Shown in pieces: positions 42,855 through 53,072 of a stretch of DNA of 64,000 bases (positions are counted from its first letter, which is position 1; every line of letters begins with the position of its first letter). The position numbers were made by a program, and so were the translations under genes. Below the pieces are notes generated by a model, which saw only the letters and a list, made by a program, of their open reading frames with translations, made no database searches and had not been told where the DNA came from. The DNA comes from Anisus vortex (lineage: Eukaryota; Mollusca; Gastropoda; Planorbidae): NCBI GenBank assembly GCA_949126835.1, contig OX421495.1:20117079-20181078 (forward strand), written 5' to 3'.

Positions 42855-43537
42855 ATCTCACAACTGACAAACCCTCTTTACCTACAAAACAGATTTTTAT
42901 CTCCCAAGAGTTCTTCATATCAGCGCCTTGTTTCGCCCGAGGAAACAAATTAAATACATTAAATTTAAATTTGATTTGCATAAAAGATGGCCGCTAAGCT
43001 AAGAAACATCACTAGTTATACATAAAGAATGATTACCGTTTTTCACTTTGGAGTTACAAGGCTTTTGATACCTAACTGCCACACATAGACATCTCTCGAG
43101 CATTTTCCACACAATGATACAAGCACTAATACGATTGAAACACCTATAAGAAAACCCACAGGTGACTTGCTTTACATCGGGAAAGTAAAGTATGTTGTCA
43201 GCTTCTACCAAGTATAGACTTCCACAAATATTGTACCACAGTAGCGTCGTGAGGCTGCAGATGTCTGATAAAGCCAACAACGTAAAGCTGATATTGATAG
43301 AACTTTACAGAACACAACTAAATTCAGCGAGTTGCCCAAGATACCAAGCACAGACACAGGTACCGCCAGGTACATCCCGGTGATAAGTTCAATGAGCTGT
43401 CGTGTTTTATCACTGATGCCCCAATAAGAAGATGTTTCATCAATGATGTCCCAGTAAGAAGATGTTTCAATGTATAGTTCTTGAATGAATACTGCTGTGT
43501 TTCTCCAGTCATTTATTGTAGATATAGTAGTCATCAT
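42855..43537 (-). pseudogene. Receptor pseudogene B, partner of receptor 3
   Basis: Starts with an ATG at 43537 and reads well through the N-terminus (two copies of the 10-residue repeat) and helix 1 to GNSLNLVVFCK. A 13-base deletion at about 43305 then shifts the frame. The other frame resumes with LALSDICSLTTLLWYNICGS and runs to ERCLCV. A further deletion of about 8 bases shifts it again near 43070. The sequence ends with the same non-receptor tail as pseudogenes A and C. It is divergent to receptor 3 with about 1.77 kb between start codons. Confidence 0.9.
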
Positions 43538-43594
43538 GTTTATTTGTTATTACAAGTACTACATATTTTAGGCTAACCCTATTCTGTTTTTCGT

Positions 43595-43698
43595 TGTTAC
43601 TTTTATACATTTAAATCCTTAGAATATTCCAAATGAACGACCTTTTCTTGTACCCTTCTCCTCCTTGTCCTACTATTTTCGTATGTTAATTTACTTTT
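43595..43698 (-). promoter_or_regulatory. Promoter-like module of pseudogene B, TATA at 43607-43600
   Basis: Minus-strand ACGAAAATAGTAGGACAAGG through TATAAAAGTAAC, essentially the same as the module before intact receptors. Confidence 0.55.
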
Positions 43699-45190
43699 TT
43701 TGTATTAAAACGAATTTTAACTATTTTCAAAACCGCTTTCACTTTTATCATGCAGAAGAATGAATTTATATATTAAAACAATATATAGGTCCATGGTCTA
43801 ATATTTATTATTCTAAAGTAATGTAATTGTTTCTTGAAAGAAAGTCAAATACACAATTTATTGGTAGAAATGTTTGGTTTGTTTGTTTTGTTTTTTTAAT
43901 GTGGCATTTATAACAAAGAAGAAAACACACTAATAATCTCAAATATAGTTGAAATATTGTTTTTCGATTTCACAGAATCAACAAGTGGCTAATATTTTTT
44001 AAAACACGAGTCTTAGCTCAATGCCTGTTTTCATTTTATTGTACCTAAGGTCCATTGTTCATATGCTGAATTAAATCCAGTTAGCAGAATAATTTACAAT
44101 ACAAAACAATGTAATGGGCTATACATCATTATCAGTGAGAGCAGCGGTATCAAAAAAGGGAGGGGGCTAGCCGCACACCCTTCATATATTATTAGCTCTC
44201 TATACTATTATTGTGTTAATAACAGTATATTGAAAAAAAAACTAAAATGATACTTTGCTAAGTTGCAACATAAATGTACAGTTATGTGCAATACTATCAA
44301 AGTATTCAACATTCTCCATACTTATTAAATTGTTTTAACAAATAATATACCGATAGATTTAAATGTCACGGTGATCCGAAACTTCTAAAAGTTTGTTTAT
44401 CGGTGTCTGTTATTCTTTGTCACAAATACACAATTAAAAACAACAATAAGACACAAAAAAAGTAAAATCTATCGACCTATATAATGTATATTTACATTGC
44501 ATTCAAAAAGCTACCAATTTTCAAGATAACATTTTTAGCAATACTTTCCTTTGAAAAGCTCACGTTATAAAATTATATCATAATTTGAAACTTCTGAAAG
44601 TCACTAGATTATGATGGTGGCTAACATTTAATTAAAAAGAACGATTTTACTATTGTAAATAGAAAACATCTGTGCAATTGATAGTTATAGTGACCCTGTT
44701 TTTCAATACAATATACAAATAATATATTTGTACTTTAATTTGTCTTCTAAAACAATACATGAAGATCTTCACTATAGAAGAAGTAGTGTCAATAACGTAA
44801 AAGATAAACTACAACTGAGTACGTTTGTGTCCTTAAAACAGTGAATAAAACATATAATGAGCAATTACAGATGAAACTTGTGATTTTAAAATAATCGCCA
44901 TAAGAACAACTACTTGAACATTTTTTGAACTATACTTTAAACTTTAGATTATCGGTGTGATTCGCTCTTTGTTATAAATGTCAGATGAAAAGAAAAAAAC
45001 AAAAACAAGAAACAAAACATATCTTTCAGCTTATAAATAATGTATTTGACTTGCAATCAAGAAATATTTACATCAATTTAAATAATAAAGTGTCTTCAAT
45101 AGGTTACTTTTTAATAATAAAGTTCATTTTGCTGAAGGATAAAAATGAAATAACATGTGAAGATTTTTAATTATTTTTTTTTTTAAAGGA
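43699..45190. other. Intergenic DNA of divergent receptor pair 3
   Basis: Aligns with 24800-26700 and 59830-61490; no inserted element seen, the most compact of the three. Landmarks are AAGTCAAATACACAATTTAT, ATTCAACATTCTCCATAC and CTTCACTATAGAAGAAG. Confidence 0.6.
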
Positions 45191-45286
45191 AGTAAATTGA
45201 GTAACAAAAATAGTAGAGAAAGAAGGTGAATGATGAAGAAAAGTTGTTCTATTGAAATATTTTACAGAATTTAACTATAAAAGTAA
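45191..45286 (+). promoter_or_regulatory. Promoter-like module of receptor 3, TATA at 45276-45283
   Basis: AAATTGAGTAACAAAAATAG through TATAAAAGTAAC. Unlike the other units, only 19 bases separate the end of the TATA box from the ATG because about 45 bases of the usual 5-prime region are missing. Confidence 0.6.
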
Positions 45287-45302
45287 CTTGTAATAATAAG
45301 TA

Positions 45303-46367
45303 ATGATGCTTAGTATTGTATCTGCATTGAACGTGTGGAAAAACACAACGGTATTCATACAAGAATTTCAAAATGCAACATCTTCTCACTGGGACATCAG
45401 TGATGAAACACGACAGATTATTGAACTTATTACCGGGATGTACCTGGCGGTACTTGTGTCAGTGCTCGGTATTTTGGGCAACTCACTGAATTTAGTTGTG
45501 TTCTGTAAGCAGGGACTTGGCAGTTCTATCAATATCAGCTTTACGCTGTTGGCTTTGTCAGACATTTGCAGCCTCACGACGCTACTGTGGTACAACATCT
45601 GTGGGAGCCCAGCCTTGGTAGAAGCTGATACTTCATTTTACTTTGCAGATGTGAAACAAATGACCGCGGGGTTCCCCCGTGGGTGTTTCACTAGTATTAG
45701 TGCGTTAATTATTGTATGGATAATGGTTGAGAGATGTTTATGCGTATCCTTTCCGTTAAGTATCAAGAGGCTTTTTACTCCAAGGAGAACCACAGTAATC
45801 ATCATTTTTTTCTACCTTGTGATGTTTCTTACCATGGTGCCACGCTATTACACAAATAAAATGGATTGGAAATATTTCCCTGGCCTAAACAAGACTCTGA
45901 TAGGAATGATCCTCTTGGAGAACTCTTGGGAGTTACAATCTGTGAGTGCTTACCTGTTCAGTTTCTACATGATTGTGTCGTTTCTAGCCGTGCCAATACT
46001 GTCGTGCATTCTCCTTTTTCTCTATCACTCGAAAAACGAATGGAGACTGTCCAATGTCAAGGACGTGAAGACCAAAGAATCCATGACCAGCCGTGAACGA
46101 AGTCTTGTAAAGATAGTATTGGCCGATGGTTTTATATTTACTATTACATACAGTGTTTATGCTTTGGTTGTTGTAGCCTGTATAATAGAACCACAATTTA
46201 ACTACTTCGGAAAACTATCAAATCTCTTCCTCATAAGTTTAACTTTTACAGTTTTGCTCGATGCCATCAATTCCAGTATTCACATTGTTTTGTATCTGAG
46301 TATGAGTTCAAATTTCAGGTCAACGTTTTTATATATTTTTCATTGTTCTAGGATCTCAGGCAATTAA
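45303..46367 (+). CDS. Class A-like 7TM receptor 3, candidate chemosensory receptor
   Basis: A 354-residue intact paralogue. It starts MMLSIVSALNVW; the second Met aligns with the start of the others. It has one copy of the 10-residue repeat (SSHWDISDET). Class A positions: GNSLNLVVF, D87, ERC 143-145, P231, N323 in NSSIHIVLY. Distinct residues include PRGCF before helix 3, VLADGF in helix 6 where the others have VLVEGF, and SMSSNF after helix 7. The ORF is open, but the shortened promoter-to-ATG distance makes normal use of this ATG uncertain. Divergent partner is pseudogene B. Ligand unknown. Confidence 0.88.
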   Translation: MMLSIVSALNVWKNTTVFIQEFQNATSSHWDISDETRQIIELITGMYLAVLVSVLGILGNSLNLVVFCKQGLGSSINISFTLLALSDICSLTTLLWYNICGSPALVEADTSFYFADVKQMTAGFPRGCFTSISALIIVWIMVERCLCVSFPLSIKRLFTPRRTTVIIIFFYLVMFLTMVPRYYTNKMDWKYFPGLNKTLIGMILLENSWELQSVSAYLFSFYMIVSFLAVPILSCILLFLYHSKNEWRLSNVKDVKTKESMTSRERSLVKIVLADGFIFTITYSVYALVVVACIIEPQFNYFGKLSNLFLISLTFTVLLDAINSSIHIVLYLSMSSNFRSTFLYIFHCSRISGN

Positions 46368-46396
46368 AAGGACCAAATTTATGGAGTACCGTTTGT

Positions 46397-46847
46397 TTTG
46401 TGTTATATTACTTGATTAGTTTACAATACAATGAGTCTCTCTTTGGAGCCAAAACAAATTGATCAACTGCTTCATACTGTTGATGACGTTGTTTTATTAC
46501 TTTTACAGAAACAATATAACCATGTATAATAAAATGATTCATTATATCACTCTTTATAGCAGACAATCAATATATCTTTTTTCACATTGAAAACTCCTCA
46601 CTGAACACATCTTATAAAATACTAAATCCACGTATTCTTTAGACTAAAAAAGAGACCTGGACTAGCTCCCACCGGAGTGTCCTTACAACAACTGACCAAA
46701 TCATTTCTCCTTCCTTGTTAACTTTCTTGACATCACTCACTACTACTCTTTCAAATTCACGCTTTTTTATTCCCTACACACTTCTCTCTGTCTCACTTCC
46801 AATATAAAAAATACTATAACATGCTATACACATATAACACCTCCCCT
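46397..46847 (-). repeat. LTR-like sequence, minus orientation, behind receptor 3
   Basis: Begins TGTGTTATAT and ends ATATAACA on the plus strand, so it has short inverted termini. On the minus strand it is preceded by AAGAGGGGAGG, a good polypurine tract. The same sequence starts at 63566 behind receptor 4. It is read as an LTR of a minus-strand element whose internal part would lie to the right. A matching second LTR was not found. Confidence 0.55.
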
Positions 46848-48724
46848 CTTAAAGAAACAACAGTTTTCATGAATACATGACAAAATTTTGTTTACAATCA
46901 ATCTTCAATTAATAATATTAAAAAAACACTTTGTTTTCAATAAATCTTCAACTCAGAAAGTTATTGACTAAGAATTCAAATAATAATGGTGTTGTCTTGT
47001 TTGGGTGGATTTAGTCCGAGCTTCACGTGTGACTTGTATTTAAAAATTATTATTTGACGCGACTGAATTATGTCAAAATATTAGCTGCAAGCAAGTTTGA
47101 GGATAATCATCTATAGTCATATAAAGGAGGTGGTTAAGGGGGGGGGGGGACACTGACAGGACTTTATATTCTCTTGTTGTTGTCACATTATCTTGGAGCT
47201 GTCAAATTGTGTAGGGTTAAATGCTGTGATTCAACTTGATGGTCCAACAAATTCATATTTAGTTGATCGATTGTTGGCTCTAACAGGTATTCTATAACTG
47301 AAATTCACAAATAGGTAAACAGACATGGATTATATGAATTCAAGAAAATACTGGTGCAACGTAATGTTCTTGGTTTATTTCAATCCATTGCATCAATAAT
47401 AGTAAATAGCGTGATTAGATTAATCAATTAAGTGAAATATATTCTGTTACATTATTATGTATACAACTATTGTTTAAAACCCCATCTTTCCCCTCTACAT
47501 CGTGATTCTATTTAAGATATACTATTCATTAAGTTACTACTGTTTATTATCTCCTTTTAACTTTAACAAACAAAGGCCAAGTTTATTAAAAATTACTATC
47601 GCCAACTGTTAAACCAGTTCGAGCTGGCTATAACCTAGACAGATCGACTGCTATATTTAAGCCAATGGTTAGGCTCAAATATTCGCGCCACACTATTAAT
47701 AGTATTTCTTGGAATTAGGGTCACCCGCGAAAAATGCATGATTCTCATTGGGAGCGGCACAGTAATCTGTGATGCATTTCTAATTATTCCCTCCCACTTT
47801 TTGTCAGCTGCTGGCAATAAACTGGCGAGCGCTTAGTTCAGTCCCAGATTCCTTCGTGTGTAGACGCATATTTCTTTGCTGTACACATTGTATACTATTA
47901 ATTGAATTTGTTACCAATACTTCTATATTACAAGTTGTTACCAAGTTGAACTGAATTAAAACTTCATCTATATACTATACGGATTTTGTTTTTGATTATT
48001 GAACCTACAAGCTAATAAGAATTAATGTTATATCGTAATACTGTAAGAGTTGCTGATAAATTAAACTACTGTCAGAGAGACGTAGGACTCGGAGACCTCA
48101 TTGAATTATACCTAGACACTAGACTGACGCAGCGAACAAACTTTGAAGGACAATCTACTGGAAGATTCATAGAGAGTGCTTCAACGTTACAATTCCAATA
48201 CATAGAATTTGGACAGGCCGGTAGCTATGGACAGCCCAACTGGGCACGTAACTTGTAGCACTAAGGTCCGACTCTCTCGAATTCCATAACTCAACTAAAA
48301 TGAAAAGAAATAAATTCGGCAATCAAATGTGAGTGGGATCTAGCTAAGTAGGAGGAGAGTTAATATTTACATGCTACTTTCCTTTTATGTGGAAAAAAGG
48401 AGTCCTACGGGACTTCAACCTTGAGGCCTACTTTTTATTATTGTAAAGTACGATCAGGGGGTCAAGGAGAAACGAGATGTGGTGGTGGGTGTGTAAAGCA
48501 CAGTTCTACACACGTGGGGATTGTGTAACGTGCATGTGGCTATGGAGCCTTAATCAACTTCATACAACATGGGTGGGAAATTATTAAAACTGCCTTGGAT
48601 TTTACGTAACAAGAATAAATGGCAATGATGTCTTATGTCATGCATCAAATAGTATCAAATGAGACACCTAAATGGAATATAATAAGCAATTTTGAAAAAT
48701 GACCATAGAATAAAATAGGAAAAT
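46848..48724. other. Receptor 3 outer flank, unassigned
   Basis: 46890-46990 aligns with 29310-29370. The rest has a G-run at 47139-47149 and a 77-codon frame at 48025-48258 that I do not recognise and that lacks paralogues in the window. No supported gene. Confidence 0.4.
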
Positions 48725-48729
48725 GGTGT

Positions 48730-49857
48730 TGTCAGGACGTGTTTAGGACTAGGACATCAACCTGGCAGAAGTTGGACAATAAGAGGGGTGCGGAGTCGTA
48801 GGTGAGTGGGGGGTAGTGGTGGCAGGTTGTCGTGGGGTATGGGTTACCGTGACTGGAATCGCCCTGGAATAATTATTATGTCTCTCCTGGCTCGTTAGAT
48901 ATTATGACGGATACAACAGACAGTTCTAAGTAGGCAAAGAAATCGCTGGTTAAGTTCAGGTGTTTATTATCATTTCAGTTCTTCACTCAATGGCAAGATA
49001 CATATACGAATTTGCACAGGCTTCAGTTAACACTCAACACATAATACTGCTAGGTTATCCAACATTATGGAACGTAAGTATGTTCATGAAAATACTTATA
49101 CTGGCAAAATATCTATCTATACACATGCAGGCGGTATATCCTATGGAACGAACTGAAAGGTGGGTGTAGGTGAACAATTAATACCGCCGACTTTTGCGGG
49201 TTGGGGCCCAGGGGCGGAGGGGGGGGTGTAGACGTATAATGACTTATCTCCCTTGATGTACCTGTGTCTATTGGTTCTGGTCGAGCTCAGCCCGAGGCGC
49301 TTACGTATGTGCGAGACGCTTCGCTGGCCAGATGTCACTACGACGAGTGGATCAAGGGCTTGACCACGGGCGCTGAGTAGGGGACGAAGAGGGGAGATAA
49401 TGAAAAAGGGGTAGAAGTGGGCGGGGGTGTCTACAGGTGTGTGGGGGTTTTACGTGTATGCTGAGTTTAGCAAAATAAATCAGTAGTTACTATCAAAATA
49501 CAACATGAATCATAATTGACAGCATAATAGAATATATATATATATACATACATTAAAGAATACACACACATACAATCACACATACAAATGGTGTAATACC
49601 AAATTGGCTGAATCAAGTTGCAAACTCTGAATTCGGGAATGAAAGAGTGTAGAGAGGGTTAAAGAGAGGTGAGGAGAAGAGTGCTGGAGGATTTCACTTG
49701 CGTAAGAAGAGGGGAAGAGGTAATGGCGTCCCCCACTCTCTTCTTTCTAACCTAGACTTTGCGCTAATCTAAGGTTCGCTTGCTATGCTTGGGTCCATCT
49801 ATGTATGCTATCTGACTAAAGGTGCTAATAAGGTTAATTAAGTCCAGTATCGTGAGA
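48730..49857 (-). repeat. 3-prime LTR of the second Gmr1-like element
   Basis: 1128 bp. The plus-strand start TGTCAGGA matches the other LTR; the other terminus reads CGTGAGA where the partner reads CGTGACA, so one terminal base has mutated. It lacks about 210 bp found in the partner. Confidence 0.88.
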
Positions 49858-49906
49858 CTCACCATGGCAATTTGAAATCTACTCTGAGAGAAGATTTCTA
49901 CCTAAA

Positions 49907-51889
49907 TTACTGTCTCTGGGGCATGCAGGGGGTGGGGGAGTTTGAGAGGGAAGGCAGGGGTGGGGTTGTGTCGGGTGCGGGGTCTGAATGAGTGTACCGG
50001 GACAGGAAATCCGCGAGATGGTGTTCCTTCCCAGACTGGTAGACGGTCTGGAAGCTGTACTGCGATAGGGTGAGGGAATATCTCATTAACCTTCTGTTTA
50101 GATTCTTTGCGCATGCGAGAAACGTGAGTGGTTGGTGGTCTGTGTGGAGGATGAAATGGCGGCCGTATATGTACACGTGGAACTTCTCGATTCCAAACAC
50201 AAGAGCCAGGCATTCAAGCTCAGAAGTACCGTAATTCATTTGGGCGGCGTTGAGCTTACGTGAGGCATAAGCTACGGGAAACAGCATGTTATCTTGCTCC
50301 GGGTCAGGTTGTAGCAGGGCCGCGCCGACGGCGCGCCCACTAGCGTCGCACTTCAATACGTAGGGACGGGTCGGGTCCGGCAGTCGAATTATGGGTTTAC
50401 TAGTGAGAGCCGTCATCAGCTGGTCGAACGCTAGCTGGCATTCTGGTGACCAGGTGACTTTTTCCGGAAGGTTTTTCCGCGTCAAGTCTGTTAAAGGGGC
50501 CGCGATGCTATTGTATTGCGGTATGAACTTTTGGTAGTACCCTGTTAATCCTAGGAGGGACCTTATACCTGATTTGGTGGTGGGCTGAGGGGCTAACTTA
50601 ATTTTCTCTACTTTGGTTTCGTATGGCATTATTTTGTTCTTTTCGATCATGTGGCCTAGGAATTTCAGTTTATTGAAACCTACCATGCATTTCGACGGCC
50701 TGGCAGTTAGGCCGGTTTCGCGGAGTCTGGCTAGTAGGGCGGTTATCGTTTCTACATGTTCTGCCCAAGTGGGTGTGGCTATCAAGATATCATCCACGAA
50801 GTGGGTGATCCCAAGTCGGTCAATTGGCTGAATCAATTTTCGCATCATGCGAGTAAACACGGAGGGGGAATTGTTTAGGCCAAAGAGGACGGTTTGGAAT
50901 TCGAAGTGGCCTTGGTCAGTGGTAAAGGCGAGATAAGGGCGGCACTTCTCTTCCACTACTATTTGGAAGAACTCTTTGCTAAGATCAAACTTGGAAAAGT
51001 AATGAGCGTTGCTGAGTTTTGAAAATAATAAATCAGGGTCTGTCATGGGCTCGACTTGAAATTCAGTGACTGCGTTTAACCGGCGGAAATCTATGCACAT
51101 GCGGTGAGATCCGTCTGATTTCTTTACTAATACTATCGGCGCATTGTATGGGGAGGTTGAACTCGCGATGATGTTATTGGCTAACAGATAATTGATTTCT
51201 TTCTCAATGACGTCCAGTTTGGCGTTGGGCATAGCATATGGCTTGACCGTAATGGGTCGCGGGTCAGTGACCTTCATGGTGAACGTCTCTAAGTTAGTAC
51301 GTCCTGGGGTGTCAGTCAGCACATCTGAGTATGAGGAAAGTAAGTTTTTGACTGTTTTGGTCTGTTCAGGGGTTAAGAGGGGACAGATGCCTACGTCACC
51401 CATGGTTTCTCCCTTATGTAAGGGAAACGCGGTTAATGAGTCATCGGCTTCTGTTTCTTCAGCGATGGCGGTTGCTACAAGGGGCGTATCGTCGAGTGGC
51501 CGTTCGGGGTATTGTTTGAGCAGGTTGATGTGGAACAGTTTGTCTTTGTTTCCGACTTTGATAAGGTAGTTAGTGCCTGAGAGTTTTTTTGTAATTGGGT
51601 AGGGGACTCTCCATGCTAACTGGAGTTTGTTGTAAGAGGAGGGGAGGAGCAGTAGTGCCTTATCGCCCGGAGCCAGAGAGCGTTCTTTGGCCCGCCGATT
51701 GTATAGTTTCTCCTGTTTCTCCCTCTCCTTGGCTAAGTGTTTTGAGGCAATAGTGTGGACAGTTTTAAGCCTAGCCCTTAAGTTGTTGATGTAGGCGTGG
51801 ACGGAGAGTTCTTCGGGGTGGGGGGGGGGGTTTGGTCCAGGCGCGCTTGAGGATTCTAGAGGCCCACGGGGTTGGGAACCGAATATCAT
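49907..51889 (-). CDS. RT-RNase H part of the second Gmr1-like Pol
   Basis: A 660-residue open frame that begins inside the integrase C-terminus (the ATG at 51889 is internal, not a real start). After a chromodomain-free linker it has a gypsy RT: an RPITVKPYAMP-like entry, a catalytic block KFDLSKEFF, FGLNNSPSVFTRMM and FVDD at 50800-50789. RNase H follows with LKCDASGRAVGAALLQPD, YGTSELECLALVFGIEKF and HTDHQPL, then DFLSRY. Catalytic residues are intact. A short proline-rich tail precedes the stop at 49909-49907. Expression would need bypass of the frameshift near 51975-52005. Confidence 0.92.
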   Translation of the reverse strand: MIFGSQPRGPLESSSAPGPNPPPHPEELSVHAYINNLRARLKTVHTIASKHLAKEREKQEKLYNRRAKERSLAPGDKALLLLPSSYNKLQLAWRVPYPITKKLSGTNYLIKVGNKDKLFHINLLKQYPERPLDDTPLVATAIAEETEADDSLTAFPLHKGETMGDVGICPLLTPEQTKTVKNLLSSYSDVLTDTPGRTNLETFTMKVTDPRPITVKPYAMPNAKLDVIEKEINYLLANNIIASSTSPYNAPIVLVKKSDGSHRMCIDFRRLNAVTEFQVEPMTDPDLLFSKLSNAHYFSKFDLSKEFFQIVVEEKCRPYLAFTTDQGHFEFQTVLFGLNNSPSVFTRMMRKLIQPIDRLGITHFVDDILIATPTWAEHVETITALLARLRETGLTARPSKCMVGFNKLKFLGHMIEKNKIMPYETKVEKIKLAPQPTTKSGIRSLLGLTGYYQKFIPQYNSIAAPLTDLTRKNLPEKVTWSPECQLAFDQLMTALTSKPIIRLPDPTRPYVLKCDASGRAVGAALLQPDPEQDNMLFPVAYASRKLNAAQMNYGTSELECLALVFGIEKFHVYIYGRHFILHTDHQPLTFLACAKNLNRRLMRYSLTLSQYSFQTVYQSGKEHHLADFLSRYTHSDPAPDTTPPLPSLSNSPTPCMPQRQ

Positions 51890-51906
51890 CTCATATGGAA
51901 TGTAGC

Positions 51907-53061
51907 CTAGGGTAGAATGGGGAGTGGACCGATATGTGAATAAGGCTGTGGGGAGGAGTGTGTCCCACTCATCCAGAGGGCATCGACGGTTTTCTTTAAC
52001 AGCCCGATTAAGGTTTGGTTAAACCGTTCGACCAACCCATTGCATTGAGGGTGGTAGGGGGAGGAGCGGATGTGGGTGGTGTTCATTATATGCAGCGCTT
52101 CTCTCATCAGCGTACCGGTGAACTGGGGCCCGTTATCGGAGAGTAGGACTTCGGGAAACCCCACCCTCGTAAAAATGGTAAACAGTGCCTTGGCCACGTG
52201 TTTCGCGTCCTCTTTCGGCAACGCTACCGCTTCCGGCCAATTGGTAGCCTGACATATCACGCAGAGTATGAACCTGTTCTTCTTACGTGTTATAGGAAGT
52301 GGCCCGACGAGGTCTACTGACACCCGCTGAAAGGGTGTGTCGGTCACCGGGTGTTTACCTAACGGCACTGGTTTAGTGTGGTGGGCCTTGGACATGAGCT
52401 GGCATTGGTGGCATGACGCTACAAATCGTTTGATCTCATTGTGCATACCGGGCCAGTGGAAATAATGGGTGATTTTGTTGACTGTGGACCCTTGCCCTTG
52501 GTGACCACCCAGGGTTGAGTCGTGGGCCGCCTCCATTACTTGCCTACGGTAGGTACCGGGAATGACGAGTTGGTCTCTGACCGATCCGTCCGGAAGGCTG
52601 GACCGTCGGAACAGTCGTTTCCCTTTTTGAATAAACGAGTAGGGTTTCGGGGGGTCTGGGTTTTGACCGACCTTAGCGAACAGTGGGGCCAGGGTCGAGT
52701 CTTCCTGTTGGGCCCGCAGGAATTCGTGGGCCGTGGGGGATTCCACGGAAGGGTGGGGAACGGGGTCAGGGTGCGCGCGTGTGGCCACCGAGGCTAGGGG
52801 AGGAAGGGGGACGTCGGCAAGGTTGACGTATCGTTCCCCCAGGATGACGTCATAGGGTAATTCGGCTCGGACTGCTAAGGTAGCCGTGCCAGTGTATGGT
52901 TTTGACTTGATGTGAACTTTGGCGGTTGGGAGGGACTCAACTTGTCCCGTTACCACTCTAAATTGGATTGACTCGCCAGTGTAGTCGGAGGGACTCACTA
53001 AGGAGGTCTTATCGAACCCATCGATCTGGCATCCTGAGTCGAGAAGGGCCCTGGCTTTTTT
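51907..53061 (-). pseudogene. Protease-integrase part of the second Gmr1-like Pol
   Basis: Open on the minus strand from 53061, after a TAA at 53064-53062, to 51907. The protease motif is DSG at 53040-53032 in LLDSGCQ, followed by LPYDVILGERY. The integrase has its zinc finger (GGHQGQGS and CHQCQ) and core motifs VSVDLVGP, LLSDNGPQFTG and GLVERFNQ. Just after GLLKKTV the reading frame leaves the integrase sequence: the true C-terminus continues in the frame of the RT ORF. A one-base indel at about 51975-52005 explains this. Protease and integrase residues themselves look intact. Confidence 0.88.
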
Positions 53062-53072
53062 TTAGTTGACCT

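Noticed and set aside
48025..48258. 77-codon plus-strand frame as a host exon
   Set aside because: The amino-acid composition is protein-like, but I find no homologue in the window, no splice context I can trust and no recognisable domain. Left unannotated as a gene.
53055..53064. Programmed frameshift at the run of eight T (A on the coding strand) between Gag and protease of the second element
   Set aside because: The Gag frame already stops upstream of the run (TAG at 53073-53075), so slippage there could not join Gag to protease.
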